A stretch of DNA of 64,000 nucleotides from Neisseria elongata subsp. elongata (lineage in GTDB: Bacteria > Pseudomonadota > Gammaproteobacteria > Burkholderiales > Neisseriaceae). Location of the stretch: contig NZ_FOPS01000010.1 in assembly GCF_900113545.1 (NCBI RefSeq), forward strand, positions 23,807 through 87,806, given 5' to 3'. Below, piece by piece: positions 9,150 through 19,417 of this stretch. The first letter of the stretch is position 1, and every line of letters begins with the position of its first letter. The notes beneath the pieces are model-generated. The model saw only the letters and a list, made by a program, of their open reading frames with translations. It had not been told where the DNA came from and searched no databases. Both the position numbers and the translations under genes were made by a program.

Positions 9150-9637
9150 GACATATCCTATCCGTTTTGATGGAAAACGAATCGGGCGCGATGAGCCGCG
9201 TGGTCGGCCTGTTTTCGGCGCGCGGCTACAATATCGATTCGCTGTCGGTATCGGCCACCGAAGACAAAACGCTCTCGCGCATGACCATCGTTACCCACGG
9301 CGACGATGTGGTCATCGAACAAATCACCAAACAACTCAACAAGTTGATTGAAGTTGTCAAGGTGGTCGATTTGAACGAAAGCCGCTTTGTCGAACGCGAA
9401 CTGATGCTGGTGAAGGTGCGCGCCGTGGGCAAGGACCGCGACGAAATCCTGCGCCTGGCCGATATTTACCGCGGCCATGTGGTCGACGTTACCGACAAGA
9501 GCTATACCGTCGAAGTAACCGGCACGACCAACAAGCTCGATTCTTTCTTGGAAACCGTGGGCAAGCCGCTGATTTTGGAAACGGTGCGCACCGGCGCGGC
9601 AGGCATCGGGCGCGGCGAGAGGATTTTGAAAATTTGA
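9146..9637 (+). CDS. ilvN: Acetolactate synthase, small regulatory subunit
   Basis: The 163-residue subunit has an N-terminal ACT domain ([33 protein letters not shown]) that binds valine for feedback control, and a C-terminal ALS small-subunit domain. The size matches the IlvH/IlvN class. Its ATG overlaps the ilvB stop (ATGA), so both subunits are made from one coupled message. Confidence 0.96.
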   Translation: [163 protein letters not shown]

Positions 9638-9648
9638 GTTTTTGGGCT

Positions 9649-9684
9649 TTCAGACGGCCTTCAACACTTCAAAGGCCGTCTGAA
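9649..9684. terminator. Inverted DUS pair between ilvN and the monooxygenase-like gene
   Basis: Facing DUS copies (9649-9660, 9673-9684) lie 11 bases after the ilvN stop. The structure could attenuate transcription inside the ilv cluster, so that downstream genes are expressed at a different level. Confidence 0.6.
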
Positions 9685-9708
9685 AAGCCAAACCGAAAGG
9701 AAAACAGC

Positions 9709-11071
<1,363 letters not shown>

Positions 11072-11090
11072 ACGCTTGCATTAAAAGCAT

Positions 11091-11132
11091 AAGGCCGTCT
11101 GAAAACCGGAAAACAGGTTTTCAGACGGCCTT
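11091..11132 (+). terminator. Inverted DUS terminator of ilvC
   Basis: A 17-bp perfect stem built from two DUS copies (11092-11103, 11120-11131) and flanking bases, with an 8-base loop, about 20 bases after the ilvC stop. Confidence 0.85.
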
Positions 11133-11227
11133 AACAGTTTGATTTACATGTACAGATTGCCGTTTTTCATTTCGCGCTACAATGCCGTCTGAAAACGCCC
11201 TGCCCGGCCGCCCAACCTCATTCACGA

Positions 11228-11333
11228 TATAGTGGATTAAATTTAAATCAGGACAAGGCGGCGAGCCGCAGACAGTACAAATAGTACGGCAAGGCGAGCC
11301 AACGCTGTACTGGTTTAAATTTAATTCACTATA
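11228..11333. mobile_element. Correia repeat (CREE), short MITE form
   Basis: A 106-bp element with terminal inverted repeats beginning TATAGTGGATTAAATTTAAA and ending in the near-exact complement. The internal CAGGACAAGGCGGCGAGCC and GTACAAATAGTACGGC segments are characteristic of Correia elements. It is the short form, lacking the central segment that carries the IHF site. These MITEs can supply promoters and RNase III sites. It sits in the roughly 400-base gap between ilvC and a small secreted-protein gene; the rest of that gap shows no gene. Confidence 0.9.
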
Positions 11334-11470
11334 CAAAGCAGCAAACCGCAGGCACGCATACAAAACCGATTTTCCTGCCGTCCCGCACCTTGGGGTATCA
11401 AGCCCTTGATACCAAGGCATAATGACGACGCAACGAAAGTCAAACATATCAACCGCCTCAGGACAAAACC

Positions 11471-11773
11471 ATGAAAAAACTCATCCTCACCCTCTGCCTA
11501 ACCGCCGCTGCCGCCACATCCGCGGCCGCATCCGACGAAGGGCGCATCGCCGATTTGGAATACCGCATCGCCGTATTGGAGCGCAACGGCAACACGGCAT
11601 ACCGCCCGAACCGTTCGGTTTACGTATGCAGCGTTACCCCCTTCCGAAAAACCTTCGAAGCCGCCGACAACAACGAAGGCCTGGCACGCGGCAAAGTCCG
11701 CCGCGCCTGCAATGCCGAAACCTCGGCCATGTTCTGCGAAGACCGCGACATCCGCTGCAAACGCTTCGATTAA
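11471..11773 (+). CDS. Small cysteine-containing periplasmic protein (100 aa)
   Basis: A signal peptide (MKKLILTLCLTAAAATSAAA) is followed by a short coiled-coil-like stretch (RIADLEYRIAVLERNG) and a domain with four cysteines that could form two disulfides. No family was recognised. The preceding Correia element lies about 140 bases upstream and could influence its transcription. Confidence 0.72.
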   Translation: MKKLILTLCLTAAAATSAAASDEGRIADLEYRIAVLERNGNTAYRPNRSVYVCSVTPFRKTFEAADNNEGLARGKVRRACNAETSAMFCEDRDIRCKRFD

Positions 11774-11885
11774 ACGGCTCCACGCTTGCAGCGGCAGACT
11801 GCGCTCGGTTAAGATTCAGGCCGTCTGAAAAACACGCCTGCCGTATTTTCAGACGGCCTCCTTCCACACTTTTACATCAACCCTT

Positions 11886-12764
11886 ATGAACCCGCCCATC
11901 CTCAACCAAATCACCCTGATCGGCGTCGGCCTGATCGGCGGCTCGTTCGTCCTCGACCTGAAACGGCTGGGCTTGGTGCGCCACGTAACAGGCATCGATG
12001 TAAACGAAAGCAACCTTGAGCGCGCACTGGAACGGAAAGTCATCGACAGCGCAGCCGTCGGCATCCAAGCCGAACACATCGCGGCGGCCGATTTGGTGCT
12101 GATTGCCACGCCGGTCTCCACACTCGGCAACATCTGCCGCACCATCGCGCCGTTTTTACAGCCCGACACCGTCGTCAGCGATGTCGGCAGCACCAAACAA
12201 TCCGCACTGGCCGCCTTCGCCGAACACCTGCCGCAACACCTGCCGCAATGCGTGGCCGCCCACCCGATTGCCGGTTCCGACCGCAGCGGCGCGCTGGCGG
12301 CGCAATTCGGCCTCTATCAAGACAAAAAACTGATTCTCTGCCCGCACGAAACGCAAAATCCCGAAGCGGAAGCACTCGTCGGCAGATTATGGCAAGCGGT
12401 CGGCGCACAAATCTTCCGCATGAGCGCGCAAGAACACGATTCCGTCTTCGCCGCCGTTTCCCACCTGCCGCACATACTGGCCTTTGCCTACGTCCACCAA
12501 ATCCTCGACCATGCCGACGGCGCAACCTATCTCGATTTCGCCGCTACCGGCTTCCGCGACTTCACCCGCATCGCCTCCAGCCACCCCGCCATCTGGACGG
12601 ACATCTGCTTTGCCAACCGCGGCAGCCTGCTGAAACTGCTCGAAGGCCAACAACGCCAGCTGGAAAAAATCGCAGGCCTGCTCCGCAACGGAAATTCAGA
12701 CGGCCTCTACCGCTATTTCGCCGAAGCGAAACAAACGCGGGACGACTGGCTGGAACGGCAATAA
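11886..12764 (+). CDS. tyrA: Prephenate dehydrogenase
   Basis: The enzyme converts prephenate to 4-hydroxyphenylpyruvate with NAD in tyrosine synthesis. The Rossmann motif is GVGLIGGS (about residues 12-19). The catalytic His region is in AAHPIAGSDRSG, and the C-terminal helical dimerisation domain contains SHLPHILAFAYV. The 292-residue length fits a monofunctional TyrA without chorismate mutase. An in-frame DUS encodes SDGL near the end. Confidence 0.95.
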   Translation: MNPPILNQITLIGVGLIGGSFVLDLKRLGLVRHVTGIDVNESNLERALERKVIDSAAVGIQAEHIAAADLVLIATPVSTLGNICRTIAPFLQPDTVVSDVGSTKQSALAAFAEHLPQHLPQCVAAHPIAGSDRSGALAAQFGLYQDKKLILCPHETQNPEAEALVGRLWQAVGAQIFRMSAQEHDSVFAAVSHLPHILAFAYVHQILDHADGATYLDFAATGFRDFTRIASSHPAIWTDICFANRGSLLKLLEGQQRQLEKIAGLLRNGNSDGLYRYFAEAKQTRDDWLERQ

Positions 12765-12780
12765 CCCGTCATCCGCAAAA

Positions 12781-12829
12781 AGGCCGTCTGAAAACATTCC
12801 GACAAAACCGAAACGTTTTCAGACGGCCT
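12781..12829. terminator. Bidirectional DUS terminator between tyrA and the ABC ATPase gene
   Basis: Facing DUS copies (12781-12792, 12818-12829) lie between the convergent ends of tyrA (plus) and the ABC ATPase gene (minus), so one structure can serve both. Confidence 0.7.
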
Positions 12830-12842
12830 GACCGCCACCCGA

Positions 12843-13568
12843 TTAGTGCATCACTTGCGCGAGGAACTGCTTCGCCCGCTCGCTTTTCGGGCGGGTAAAA
12901 AACTCTTCCGGCGGCGCGTCTTCGACAATTTGGCCGTGATCGACAAAAATCACCCGATCCGCCACCTCGCGGGCAAAGCCCATTTCGTGGGTTACGCACA
13001 TCATGGTCATCCCGCTTTGCGCCAAATCCTTCATCACCTTCAACACTTCGCCGACCATTTCCGGGTCGAGTGCGGAAGTCGGCTCGTCAAACAACATCAC
13101 GCGCGGCTCCATCGCCAGCCCGCGCGCAATCGCCACACGCTGCTGCTGCCCGCCGGACAACTCCCCCGGCAGGGCATCTTTCTTATGGGACAAACCGACG
13201 CGTTCCAACAGGTGCAACGCCTTGGGAATCACATCCTCCCGCCGCTGCTTTTTCACCACCACGGGCGACAGGATGATGTTTTCCAACACGCTCAAATGCG
13301 GATAAAGGTTGAAATGCTGAAACACGAAACCGACTTCGGTGCGCACCTTGTTCAAGTCGGTTTGCGGGTCAGCCACATTGATGCCGTCCACCCAAATTTC
13401 GCCGCTTTGGATGCTTTCGAGTTGGTTTACCGTACGGATCAAAGTCGATTTGCCGCTGCCCGAAGGCCCGCAAATCACCACCACTTCGCCCTGCCCGATT
13501 TCCAAATTGACATTATTGACCACGTGCAGGTCTTTAAAGAATTTATTGACGTTTTTGAATTTAATCAT
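12843..13568 (-). CDS. Polar amino-acid ABC transporter ATPase (GlnQ/GltL type), orphan
   Basis: A complete 241-residue ABC ATPase with Walker A GPSGSGKS (34-41), Q-loop [10 protein letters not shown], signature LSGGQQQR, Walker [13 protein letters not shown] and the switch His in CVTHEMGFA. It is closest to the GlnQ/GltL group that energises import of glutamine, glutamate or related amino acids. No permease or binding-protein gene is nearby, so partners must be encoded elsewhere. It is 11 bases downstream of rsmA and probably in the same transcript. Confidence 0.93.
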   Translation of the reverse strand: MIKFKNVNKFFKDLHVVNNVNLEIGQGEVVVICGPSGSGKSTLIRTVNQLESIQSGEIWVDGINVADPQTDLNKVRTEVGFVFQHFNLYPHLSVLENIILSPVVVKKQRREDVIPKALHLLERVGLSHKKDALPGELSGGQQQRVAIARGLAMEPRVMLFDEPTSALDPEMVGEVLKVMKDLAQSGMTMMCVTHEMGFAREVADRVIFVDHGQIVEDAPPEEFFTRPKSERAKQFLAQVMH

Positions 13569-13579
13569 GTTTATTTCTT

Positions 13580-14359
13580 TCAGACGGCCTTACGGACCAA
13601 ATAATTGCTCAGTTCCACATATTTCTCCGGCGCGATGTGTTCGGCACGGTCTTGCGGATTGATGCCGACTGCCTGTAAATCCTCGTCGCCGGCCAGTTCT
13701 TTCAGATTGTTGCGTATGGTTTTGCGGCGTTGGTGGAAGGCGAGTTTCACCAGTTTGGAGAAATGCTCGAAATCGTCCGCCTTGCCGATGCGGTGTTTCA
13801 CCGGAATCATGCGCACCACCGCCGAATCCACTTTCGGCGCAGGGTCGAACGATTCGGGCGGCACGTCAATCAGCAGCTCCATATCGAAAAAATATTGCAG
13901 CATCACGCCCAAGCGGCCATAGTCGTTGCTTTTCGGCACGGCAACCATGCGCTCGACCACTTCTTTTTGCAGCATAAAGTGCATATCGACGACATCGTCC
14001 GCCACTTCCGCCAGCTTGAACAAAAGCGGCGTGGAAATATTGTAAGGCAGGTTGCCGACGATTTTCTTTTTGCCCGCGATGCTGTTGAAATCAAACTGCA
14101 ACACATCGCCTTCGTGAATCACCAGTTTGTCGGCAAACGGCAGCGTTTTCAGACGGCCTACAATGTCGCGGTCGATTTCGATAACGTGCAGGCGGTTCAG
14201 CTTTTTCGCCAAAGGTTCGGTTATCGCCGCCAAACCCGGGCCGATTTCAATCACGACATCTTCGGCCTGCGAGCGCACGGCATTGACAATATCGGCAATG
14301 ATGCGCGTGTCCTGCAAAAAATTCTGCCCGAAGCGTTTTCTGGCTTTGTGTTCTTTCAT
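13580..14359 (-). CDS. rsmA: 16S rRNA dimethyladenosine transferase RsmA (KsgA)
   Basis: RsmA dimethylates two adjacent adenosines in the 3'-terminal helix of 16S rRNA late in small-subunit assembly. The 259-residue protein has the N-terminal [10 protein letters not shown] motif, the SAM-binding [10 protein letters not shown], the NLPY catalytic motif (GNLPYNIST) and the C-terminal helical domain. The internal start at [11 protein letters not shown] is preferred over an upstream ATG because it matches the family N-terminus. The last codons and stop (KAV, TGA) are formed by a DUS. Confidence 0.95.
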   Translation of the reverse strand: MKEHKARKRFGQNFLQDTRIIADIVNAVRSQAEDVVIEIGPGLAAITEPLAKKLNRLHVIEIDRDIVGRLKTLPFADKLVIHEGDVLQFDFNSIAGKKKIVGNLPYNISTPLLFKLAEVADDVVDMHFMLQKEVVERMVAVPKSNDYGRLGVMLQYFFDMELLIDVPPESFDPAPKVDSAVVRMIPVKHRIGKADDFEHFSKLVKLAFHQRRKTIRNNLKELAGDEDLQAVGINPQDRAEHIAPEKYVELSNYLVRKAV

Positions 14360-14515
14360 GATGCTGACAGGTGGGGAAAACCGCGTATTGTAGCCCAAAC
14401 CGCATCAGGCCGTCTGAAAAATCCGCCGTAACGGCGGTTTTCTATATAATGCGGCGGCTGACGGGCCGAAATGCCAAAAGGCCGTCTGAAAACCAAGCCA
14501 TCCAAAGGGATTCAT

Positions 14516-14650
14516 ATGAAAAAGATTGTTCTCGCGATTGCCGCTGCCGCCATATTGGCCGCCTGCGCCACCCATCATTCCAACGGCGGCAATGAGTTAT
14601 ACGGCGAAATCAAAGGCGGCGTCAGCGTCGGCCATACCCACACCCGTTAA
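14516..14650 (+). CDS. Very small lipoprotein (44 aa)
   Basis: The reading frame encodes a signal peptide with lipobox LAAC (MKKIVLAIAAAAILAAC) followed by a 27-residue Gly/His-rich mature tail ending HTHTR. It has an AAAGGG site about 6 bases before the ATG and a DUS just upstream. Function is unknown. The lipobox and the start site argue for a real gene. It is followed after 37 bases by a cytosolic hypothetical gene on the same strand. Confidence 0.7.
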   Translation: MKKIVLAIAAAAILAACATHHSNGGNELYGEIKGGVSVGHTHTR

Positions 14651-14687
14651 GCAAACGCCTGCCGTACCGCAAAGCAGACCGCCCGTT

Positions 14688-15107
14688 ATGAAGCATCCGC
14701 ATCCGAATGATCCGCCACCATTGTTTACCTGGCTGTCCGAGCATGGCCGTTCAGCTTTGCCCGCATTGGCCGCATTATCGTTGGACGAAAAAGTGCGAGG
14801 GCAGAATTTTGCAGCATTAAAAACGGTATTCGGACGGCAAAACGCCCGTCTGCTTCCCGCACAAATGAATTTCGGCCTGACCGAGCTGTTGGATTACGCC
14901 ATGTTCGAACCGCACGGTCACCCTCATGCCTATACGGCCGCCGTTCTGCTAAACCTGCAATACGGCATCGAACACAAACGCCCGAGCATGGATTTGGTAT
15001 TCTGCCGCGATGCCTATACCGCCCGCATCCGCGCCACGCTGCCGCAGGATATGCAAACCGCGCTGGACAGTGCGTTTGCCCTTGCGGCAGAACATGGGAT
15101 ACTTTGA
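14688..15107 (+). CDS. Conserved hypothetical cytosolic protein (139 aa)
   Basis: A soluble, mostly helical protein without signal peptide or membrane segment. I recognise no domain. The start at MKHPHPNDPPPLF is chosen because the frame upstream overlaps the lipoprotein gene and has unlike composition; no strong ribosome binding site is visible. The gene ends before a DUS terminator shared with the convergent lipoprotein gene. Confidence 0.6.
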   Translation: MKHPHPNDPPPLFTWLSEHGRSALPALAALSLDEKVRGQNFAALKTVFGRQNARLLPAQMNFGLTELLDYAMFEPHGHPHAYTAAVLLNLQYGIEHKRPSMDLVFCRDAYTARIRATLPQDMQTALDSAFALAAEHGIL

Positions 15108-15137
15108 TTACCCAGTTTTGCAAATGAATAATGAAAC

Positions 15138-15164
15138 AGGCCGTCTGAACTTTTCAGACGGCCT
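15138..15164. terminator. Bidirectional DUS terminator
   Basis: Facing DUS copies (15138-15149, 15153-15164) with a 3-base loop, extended by ACAGG/CCTGT. It lies between convergent genes. Confidence 0.8.
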
Positions 15165-15183
15165 GTTTGTCTACAGATAGTGT

Positions 15184-15390
15184 TTAGCGGTCGATTTGGC
15201 TGCCGATTACGCCACCCAGGGCAGCACCGCCCAAAGTCGCGCCGGTTGTACCGCCGATCAGATTCCCGGCAACACCGCCGATGGCTGCACCGGCGGCAGT
15301 ATTGCGCTGGGTGCGGGTCATGCCGTTACAAGCAGTCAGGGAAACGGCTAAAGCGGCTAATACGGCGGTTTTCAAGAATAAAGATTTCAT
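15184..15390 (-). CDS. Glycine-zipper outer membrane lipoprotein (68 aa)
   Basis: The signal peptide ends in lipobox LTAC. The mature part is a glycine-zipper hairpin (AAGAAIGGVAGNLIGG and ATLGGAALGGVIGS), like OsmB/SlyB/Rcs-associated small lipoproteins. The ATG at MKSLFLK has an AAGGAG site at good spacing; the longer upstream ATG is rejected. These proteins usually sit in the outer membrane and respond to envelope stress, but the role here is unproven. Confidence 0.85.
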   Translation of the reverse strand: MKSLFLKTAVLAALAVSLTACNGMTRTQRNTAAGAAIGGVAGNLIGGTTGATLGGAALGGVIGSQIDR

Positions 15391-15513
15391 TGTGAAACTC
15401 CTTGTTTTTATGGGAATGAGAAACACCATTTGCTAAAATGGCGTTGTAAGGATACACGTCTGTCGTGCGTATTGCCGTCTATTTAAGTTAAATTCTCCAA
15501 AGGTTCGTTAGCT

Positions 15514-15963
15514 ATGCCGGATTATGCCTGGGCACATCTTGCCCATTTGTTTTTCGCCGTAATTTTTGTCGGCGGTGTTTTTTTCGAGGCCTTGGTTTTG
15601 AGCGTGATGCACACCTCGGCCGTTTCGCGCGAATCGCGCCGCGAAGTCGAACGTGCTTTGTCCCGACGCGCCGTAAAGGTGATGCCTTGGGTGGTGGCGG
15701 CCGTATTTTTGTCCGGCCTGACCATGGCTTACCTGCGTTATCTGCCGAACTTGGCCGCGCCCTTCGCTTCTTCCTTCAACCTGCAACTGACGCTGAAAGT
15801 GATTATTGCGGCAAGCATCCTGCTGCATTTTATCGTGGCCGTTACGAAAATGCGGCGGCACACGCTGACCAAAGCCTGGTCGCGCTATATCCATACCGCC
15901 GTGCTGTTGCACATGACGCTGATTGTGATACTGGCGAAAACCATGTTTTATTTTGTGTGGTAA
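15514..15963 (+). CDS. CopD-family integral membrane protein
   Basis: A 149-residue protein with four predicted membrane helices (about residues 7-30, 56-76, 88-108 and 124-145) and histidines near the helix ends (HLAHLFFAVIF, MHTSA, LHFIVA, HTAVLLH). This pattern fits the CopD/DUF2269-like group of copper-resistance or heme-binding membrane proteins. No cop genes are adjacent, so the substrate is uncertain. Confidence 0.75.
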   Translation: MPDYAWAHLAHLFFAVIFVGGVFFEALVLSVMHTSAVSRESRREVERALSRRAVKVMPWVVAAVFLSGLTMAYLRYLPNLAAPFASSFNLQLTLKVIIAASILLHFIVAVTKMRRHTLTKAWSRYIHTAVLLHMTLIVILAKTMFYFVW

Positions 15964-16288
15964 CCCCCGTCATACATCCCAACTTCCGCGCCAATAGCGG
16001 CGGCAAATATCGCAGCCGTCTTTTTTCCGAATGGCTGACACTTTGGAATGGAAGCCGAACGGATGGCGGATTTGCCCGCCCCGCCCCAAACCGTTTTATT
16101 GACTGTTGCACGCGCCGCCTTCCCGACAGGGGAAACCGCCATATCGTTCGGGTGCATTTCTCCCTCCGTCGGCAGTCTTTGCATGGATATTTCCGCCTGC
16201 TTGCTTTGACCGCGGGTCGGGACGTAAAAAGGCCGTCTGAAAAACATCTTTCAGACGGCCTTTTCGCTACAAACTATATCCGACGGGT
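15964..16288. other. Intergenic stretch without a convincing gene
   Basis: The 325 bases between the CopD-like gene and ctpA contain only a short antisense open frame of unlikely composition and the DUS terminator of ctpA. No promoter-like or RNA-like structure was recognised apart from that. Confidence 0.6.
16230..16261 (-). terminator. Inverted DUS terminator of ctpA
   Basis: Facing DUS copies (16230-16241, 16250-16261) with an 8-base loop, 27 bases after the ctpA stop codon on the minus strand. Confidence 0.8.
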
Positions 16289-17794
16289 TTATTTGTCTTC
16301 TTTAGTTGTTTCTTTTTTATCTTTTTTTGCCGGTTTTTTGGCAGCCAAACCGAGCGATTCACGCCATTTGGCCGGGTCTTTCACCAAATCCAGTGCGGCT
16401 TTCAGTTGGGCATCTTTCGCAGGATCGGGATTGTAGCGCGAAGAGAGTTCTTCTTCCGCCTCTTTCTCTTTGTCCTTGCCCTTGTTTTTGCCTTTGGCAG
16501 CCTCTTTGTCGGCTTGGGATGCGGCTTTTTCTTCAACGGCATCATCGTGCACCACGCCGTTTACTTCTTCCCCGCCCAACGGATTGCCGATGTGCCCGGC
16601 CAAATCGGCCTCGCGGCTTTCGTATGTTCGGTTTTTATCCTTGACTTCCACGTCCGGCACGATGCCTTGCGCCTGAATAGAGCGGTCGTTCGGCGTGTAG
16701 TAGAGCGAAGTGGTCAGCTTGATGGCGCTGCCGTTGGATAGCGGCAGAACGGTCTGCACCGAGCCTTTGCCGAAACTCTGCGTGCCGACGATGACGGCGC
16801 GTTTGTGATCCTGCAGGGCACCGGCGACAATTTCCGAAGCGGAGGCAGAACCGGAATTGATCAATACGGTAAGCGGGATGTTTTTGACTTCGGACGGCAG
16901 GCCTTTGAGCGGGTCGGCATGGCCGGAGAAAATGTAATCTTTCGGCAGGGCGGACAGGCTCATGCCGTCTTTGCCGTCGCGGCCTTTGGTGCTGACCACT
17001 TTGGCACCTTCGGGCAGGAAGGCGGCAGATACGCCCACCGCGCCGTTAAGCAGGCCGCCGGGGTCGTCGCGCAAGTCCAAAATCAAGCCTTGGAGCGGGG
17101 CTTTGTTTTCTTTGGTCAGCTTTTGCACTGCTTCGCGCAACGAGGCGACGGTGCGTTCCTGGAACTGGCTGATGCGGATGTAGCCGTAGCCCGGTTCGAT
17201 CAGTTTGGAGCGCACGCTCTGCACTTTGATGATGGCGCGGGTGAGTTTGAAGGTCAGCGGTTTGGAAGAGTCTTTGCGCGAAATGGTCAGTTCGATGTTG
17301 GTGCCGGGTTTGCCGCGCATCTTTTTCACCGCTTCGCTCACGCTCATGCCGCGTGTCGAAACACCGTCGATTTTCGCGATGTAGTCGCCGCTTTTGATGC
17401 CGGCACGTTCGGCCGGGGTGTCTTCAATCGGAGCAATGATTTTGACAAAGCCGTCTTCGGAGCCGATTTCCATCCCCAAACCGCCGAATTCGCCGCTGGT
17501 GCTTTCCTTCAGGTCGGCATAGTCTTTTTTGTTCATGTATTCGGAATGCGGGTCGAGATCGGCCACCATGCCTTTCGCGGCGCTTTCGAGCAGGACGTCG
17601 TCGGTTTTGTCTTCGTAGTAGTTGGCTTTAATCTGACTGTAAACCTCTGCCAGCGTACGGATGGACTGTACCGGCAGCGCGTCCTGTTTTTTGCCCTCGG
17701 AGGCGGCGAAACCCTGTACGCCGACGGTCAGCAATGCGCCGCTGAACGCGCCCAATGTGTAGAGTGCGACTTTTTTCAAAGTGGAATTTGCCAT
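16289..17794 (-). CDS. ctpA: C-terminal processing peptidase, S41 family
   Basis: A periplasmic serine protease that trims C-termini and usually controls peptidoglycan hydrolases or lipoproteins. The 501-residue protein has an N-terminal signal or anchor sequence, a PDZ domain (about 95-180, GLGMEIGSEDG through GVSTRGMSVSEAV), and the S41 core with catalytic Ser in NSGSASASEIV and Lys in GTQSFGKGSVQT. The C-terminal 90 residues are Lys/Glu-rich and disordered. It follows envC on the same strand; EnvC-type activators and Ctp proteases both act on the cell wall, so joint expression is plausible. Confidence 0.94.
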   Translation of the reverse strand: MANSTLKKVALYTLGAFSGALLTVGVQGFAASEGKKQDALPVQSIRTLAEVYSQIKANYYEDKTDDVLLESAAKGMVADLDPHSEYMNKKDYADLKESTSGEFGGLGMEIGSEDGFVKIIAPIEDTPAERAGIKSGDYIAKIDGVSTRGMSVSEAVKKMRGKPGTNIELTISRKDSSKPLTFKLTRAIIKVQSVRSKLIEPGYGYIRISQFQERTVASLREAVQKLTKENKAPLQGLILDLRDDPGGLLNGAVGVSAAFLPEGAKVVSTKGRDGKDGMSLSALPKDYIFSGHADPLKGLPSEVKNIPLTVLINSGSASASEIVAGALQDHKRAVIVGTQSFGKGSVQTVLPLSNGSAIKLTTSLYYTPNDRSIQAQGIVPDVEVKDKNRTYESREADLAGHIGNPLGGEEVNGVVHDDAVEEKAASQADKEAAKGKNKGKDKEKEAEEELSSRYNPDPAKDAQLKAALDLVKDPAKWRESLGLAAKKPAKKDKKETTKEDK

Positions 17795-17913
17795 GTTTGT
17801 ATATTCTCGTTTGTTTCTGAATGCCGACCTGCGGCAAAGATGCGAACTGTATTGGATTTGATGTTGTCCATCAACTGCTTTTATCAAAAAATACAATAGG
17901 CGGAAAAACGCAA

Positions 17914-17953
17914 AGGCCGTCTGAAAACGGGCGGCCGGACTTTCAGACGGCCT
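17914..17953 (-). terminator. Inverted DUS pair after envC
   Basis: Facing DUS copies (17914-17925, 17942-17953) lie in the gap after the envC stop and upstream of ctpA, so the two genes may be only partly cotranscribed. Confidence 0.7.
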
Positions 17954-17974
17954 CTATGCTTCCGCCTCCCCGCG

Positions 17975-19267
17975 CTAGCGCAGCCAGGCGGCGGGATTCA
18001 TTGCCGCAAGCCGGTAGCGGATTTCGAAATACAGGCCTTGCTCGCCCGACGGCAGGCTGCCGCTGGTGCCGATTGTCCCGCCCGTTTTCACGCTGCCGCC
18101 GCTGCCGACGGTGATGGACGACAGGCCGGTATAAACGCCGGTGTAGCCGCCACCGTAGTCGATGACGACGGTATTGCCGTAACCGTTGAGCGCGCCTGCG
18201 TAAGCCACGGTGCCGTCGGCCACGCTGCGGACGGGCGACGGGGCCGTGGCGAAAAACAGGCCGTGCCAAACGCCGCCGTCCGGCTTCGGTTTGCCGAAAC
18301 GGCCGGTGATGCTGCCGCCGACCGGATGCGGCAGGCGGCCTTGGAGGCGGCCGAAGGTGTTGTTGGCCTGCGCGGCATATTCGCCCTGTAAGGCGCGGTC
18401 TTCTTCCGTCAGGGTGGAAACGGGCGGCTTGGCCGGCGCGGAGGCGGCTTTGTCTTCGGCGTTGTCAGGTTTTGCCGGACGTTTTTTCGCCTTTTCCGCC
18501 GCCAGCCGCTCGCGGGCGGCTTTGGTGCGGGCGGCGGCTTCCTGTTTGCGTTTGGCCGCATTGCGGCGGGCGATGTCGGCAAGGATTTGGTTTAATTTCG
18601 ATTCGTCGGCACGCAGTTTGTTCAGGTTTTGGTTTTGCTTGTCGATTTCGGCATTCAGACGGCTGTTTTCGCGCTGTGCGGCAGAATTGTGTTTGCCCAG
18701 CCTGCTCAACGCGGCTTCTTTTTCCGCTTTCAGTTTGGCCAGCTTCGCCAGTTCGGCATCGATTTCCTGTTCGCGCCGGTGCAGTTCCTGCTGCTGGACG
18801 ACCAGTTCGGAGACCACGTTGCGGTTTGCACTGCCGATGCGGCGGGCGTATTCGAGGTAACGCGATTTCCGCCCCGGTTCGGCGTTTTTCAGAAACAGGA
18901 TGACGGCGTTGTTTTGGCGGTTTTTATAGTGGCCGGTCAACAGGCGGGCAACTTGCGCTTTGCGTCCCGCGATTTCGGTTTTCAGCCCTTCGAGTTCGTT
19001 TTGCAGCGTTTGCAGCTTCTGCCGCGTGTCTTGCTGGCGGCGGGTGATGCCGGCCAGTTCGCGCTGCGCCTTTTCCAGTGCGGCGCGGGTTTTGGCCAGC
19101 GTCTGCTGCGCCTGCCGCTGCGCCTGCTGTTTTTGCTGCAATTCCGACTGCGCCTCGTCGATGGCGTGGCGGATGCTGTTCAAATCGCCTCCGTCCGGCG
19201 TTTCGGGGGCGGCGGACAAAGGCAGGGCGGCAAGCAGTACGGTCAATATCAGCGGACGCGGGGACAT
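17975..19267 (-). CDS. envC: Murein hydrolase activator EnvC (degenerate LytM)
   Basis: The protein has a signal peptide, a long coiled coil (about residues 25-270) and a C-terminal LytM/M23-fold domain (about 310-430). EnvC recruits and activates the AmiA/AmiB-type amidase at the septum through FtsEX. The zinc ligands of active M23 peptidases are missing: the first motif reads GVWHGLFFAT with no Asp, the second YTGL, and the third YFEIR instead of HxH. This supports an activator role. Length of 430 residues fits the family. Confidence 0.9.
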   Translation of the reverse strand: MSPRPLILTVLLAALPLSAAPETPDGGDLNSIRHAIDEAQSELQQKQQAQRQAQQTLAKTRAALEKAQRELAGITRRQQDTRQKLQTLQNELEGLKTEIAGRKAQVARLLTGHYKNRQNNAVILFLKNAEPGRKSRYLEYARRIGSANRNVVSELVVQQQELHRREQEIDAELAKLAKLKAEKEAALSRLGKHNSAAQRENSRLNAEIDKQNQNLNKLRADESKLNQILADIARRNAAKRKQEAAARTKAARERLAAEKAKKRPAKPDNAEDKAASAPAKPPVSTLTEEDRALQGEYAAQANNTFGRLQGRLPHPVGGSITGRFGKPKPDGGVWHGLFFATAPSPVRSVADGTVAYAGALNGYGNTVVIDYGGGYTGVYTGLSSITVGSGGSVKTGGTIGTSGSLPSGEQGLYFEIRYRLAAMNPAAWLR

Positions 19268-19417
19268 AGCGTAAAACGGGTCATCAAAACGGCGGATTAT
19301 AGCGGAATTTGGCGGCTTCGGCTTTTTCAGACGGCCTCCTCACGCCACGCCGCACGCCATCGGGACGGCCGTTTCACTATATAATCACGCCGTCCAATGT
19401 TTTTTCAGACGGCCCCT

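Noticed and set aside
15948..16247. A 99-codon minus-strand frame after the CopD-like gene
   Set aside because: It starts inside DUS-encoded sequence, overlaps the CopD-like stop and has no family features or ribosome binding site.
17975..19267. EnvC-like protein as an active M23 endopeptidase
   Set aside because: The zinc-binding His/Asp positions are replaced (no Asp in the first motif, YTGL and YFEIR later), so an activator role is better supported.
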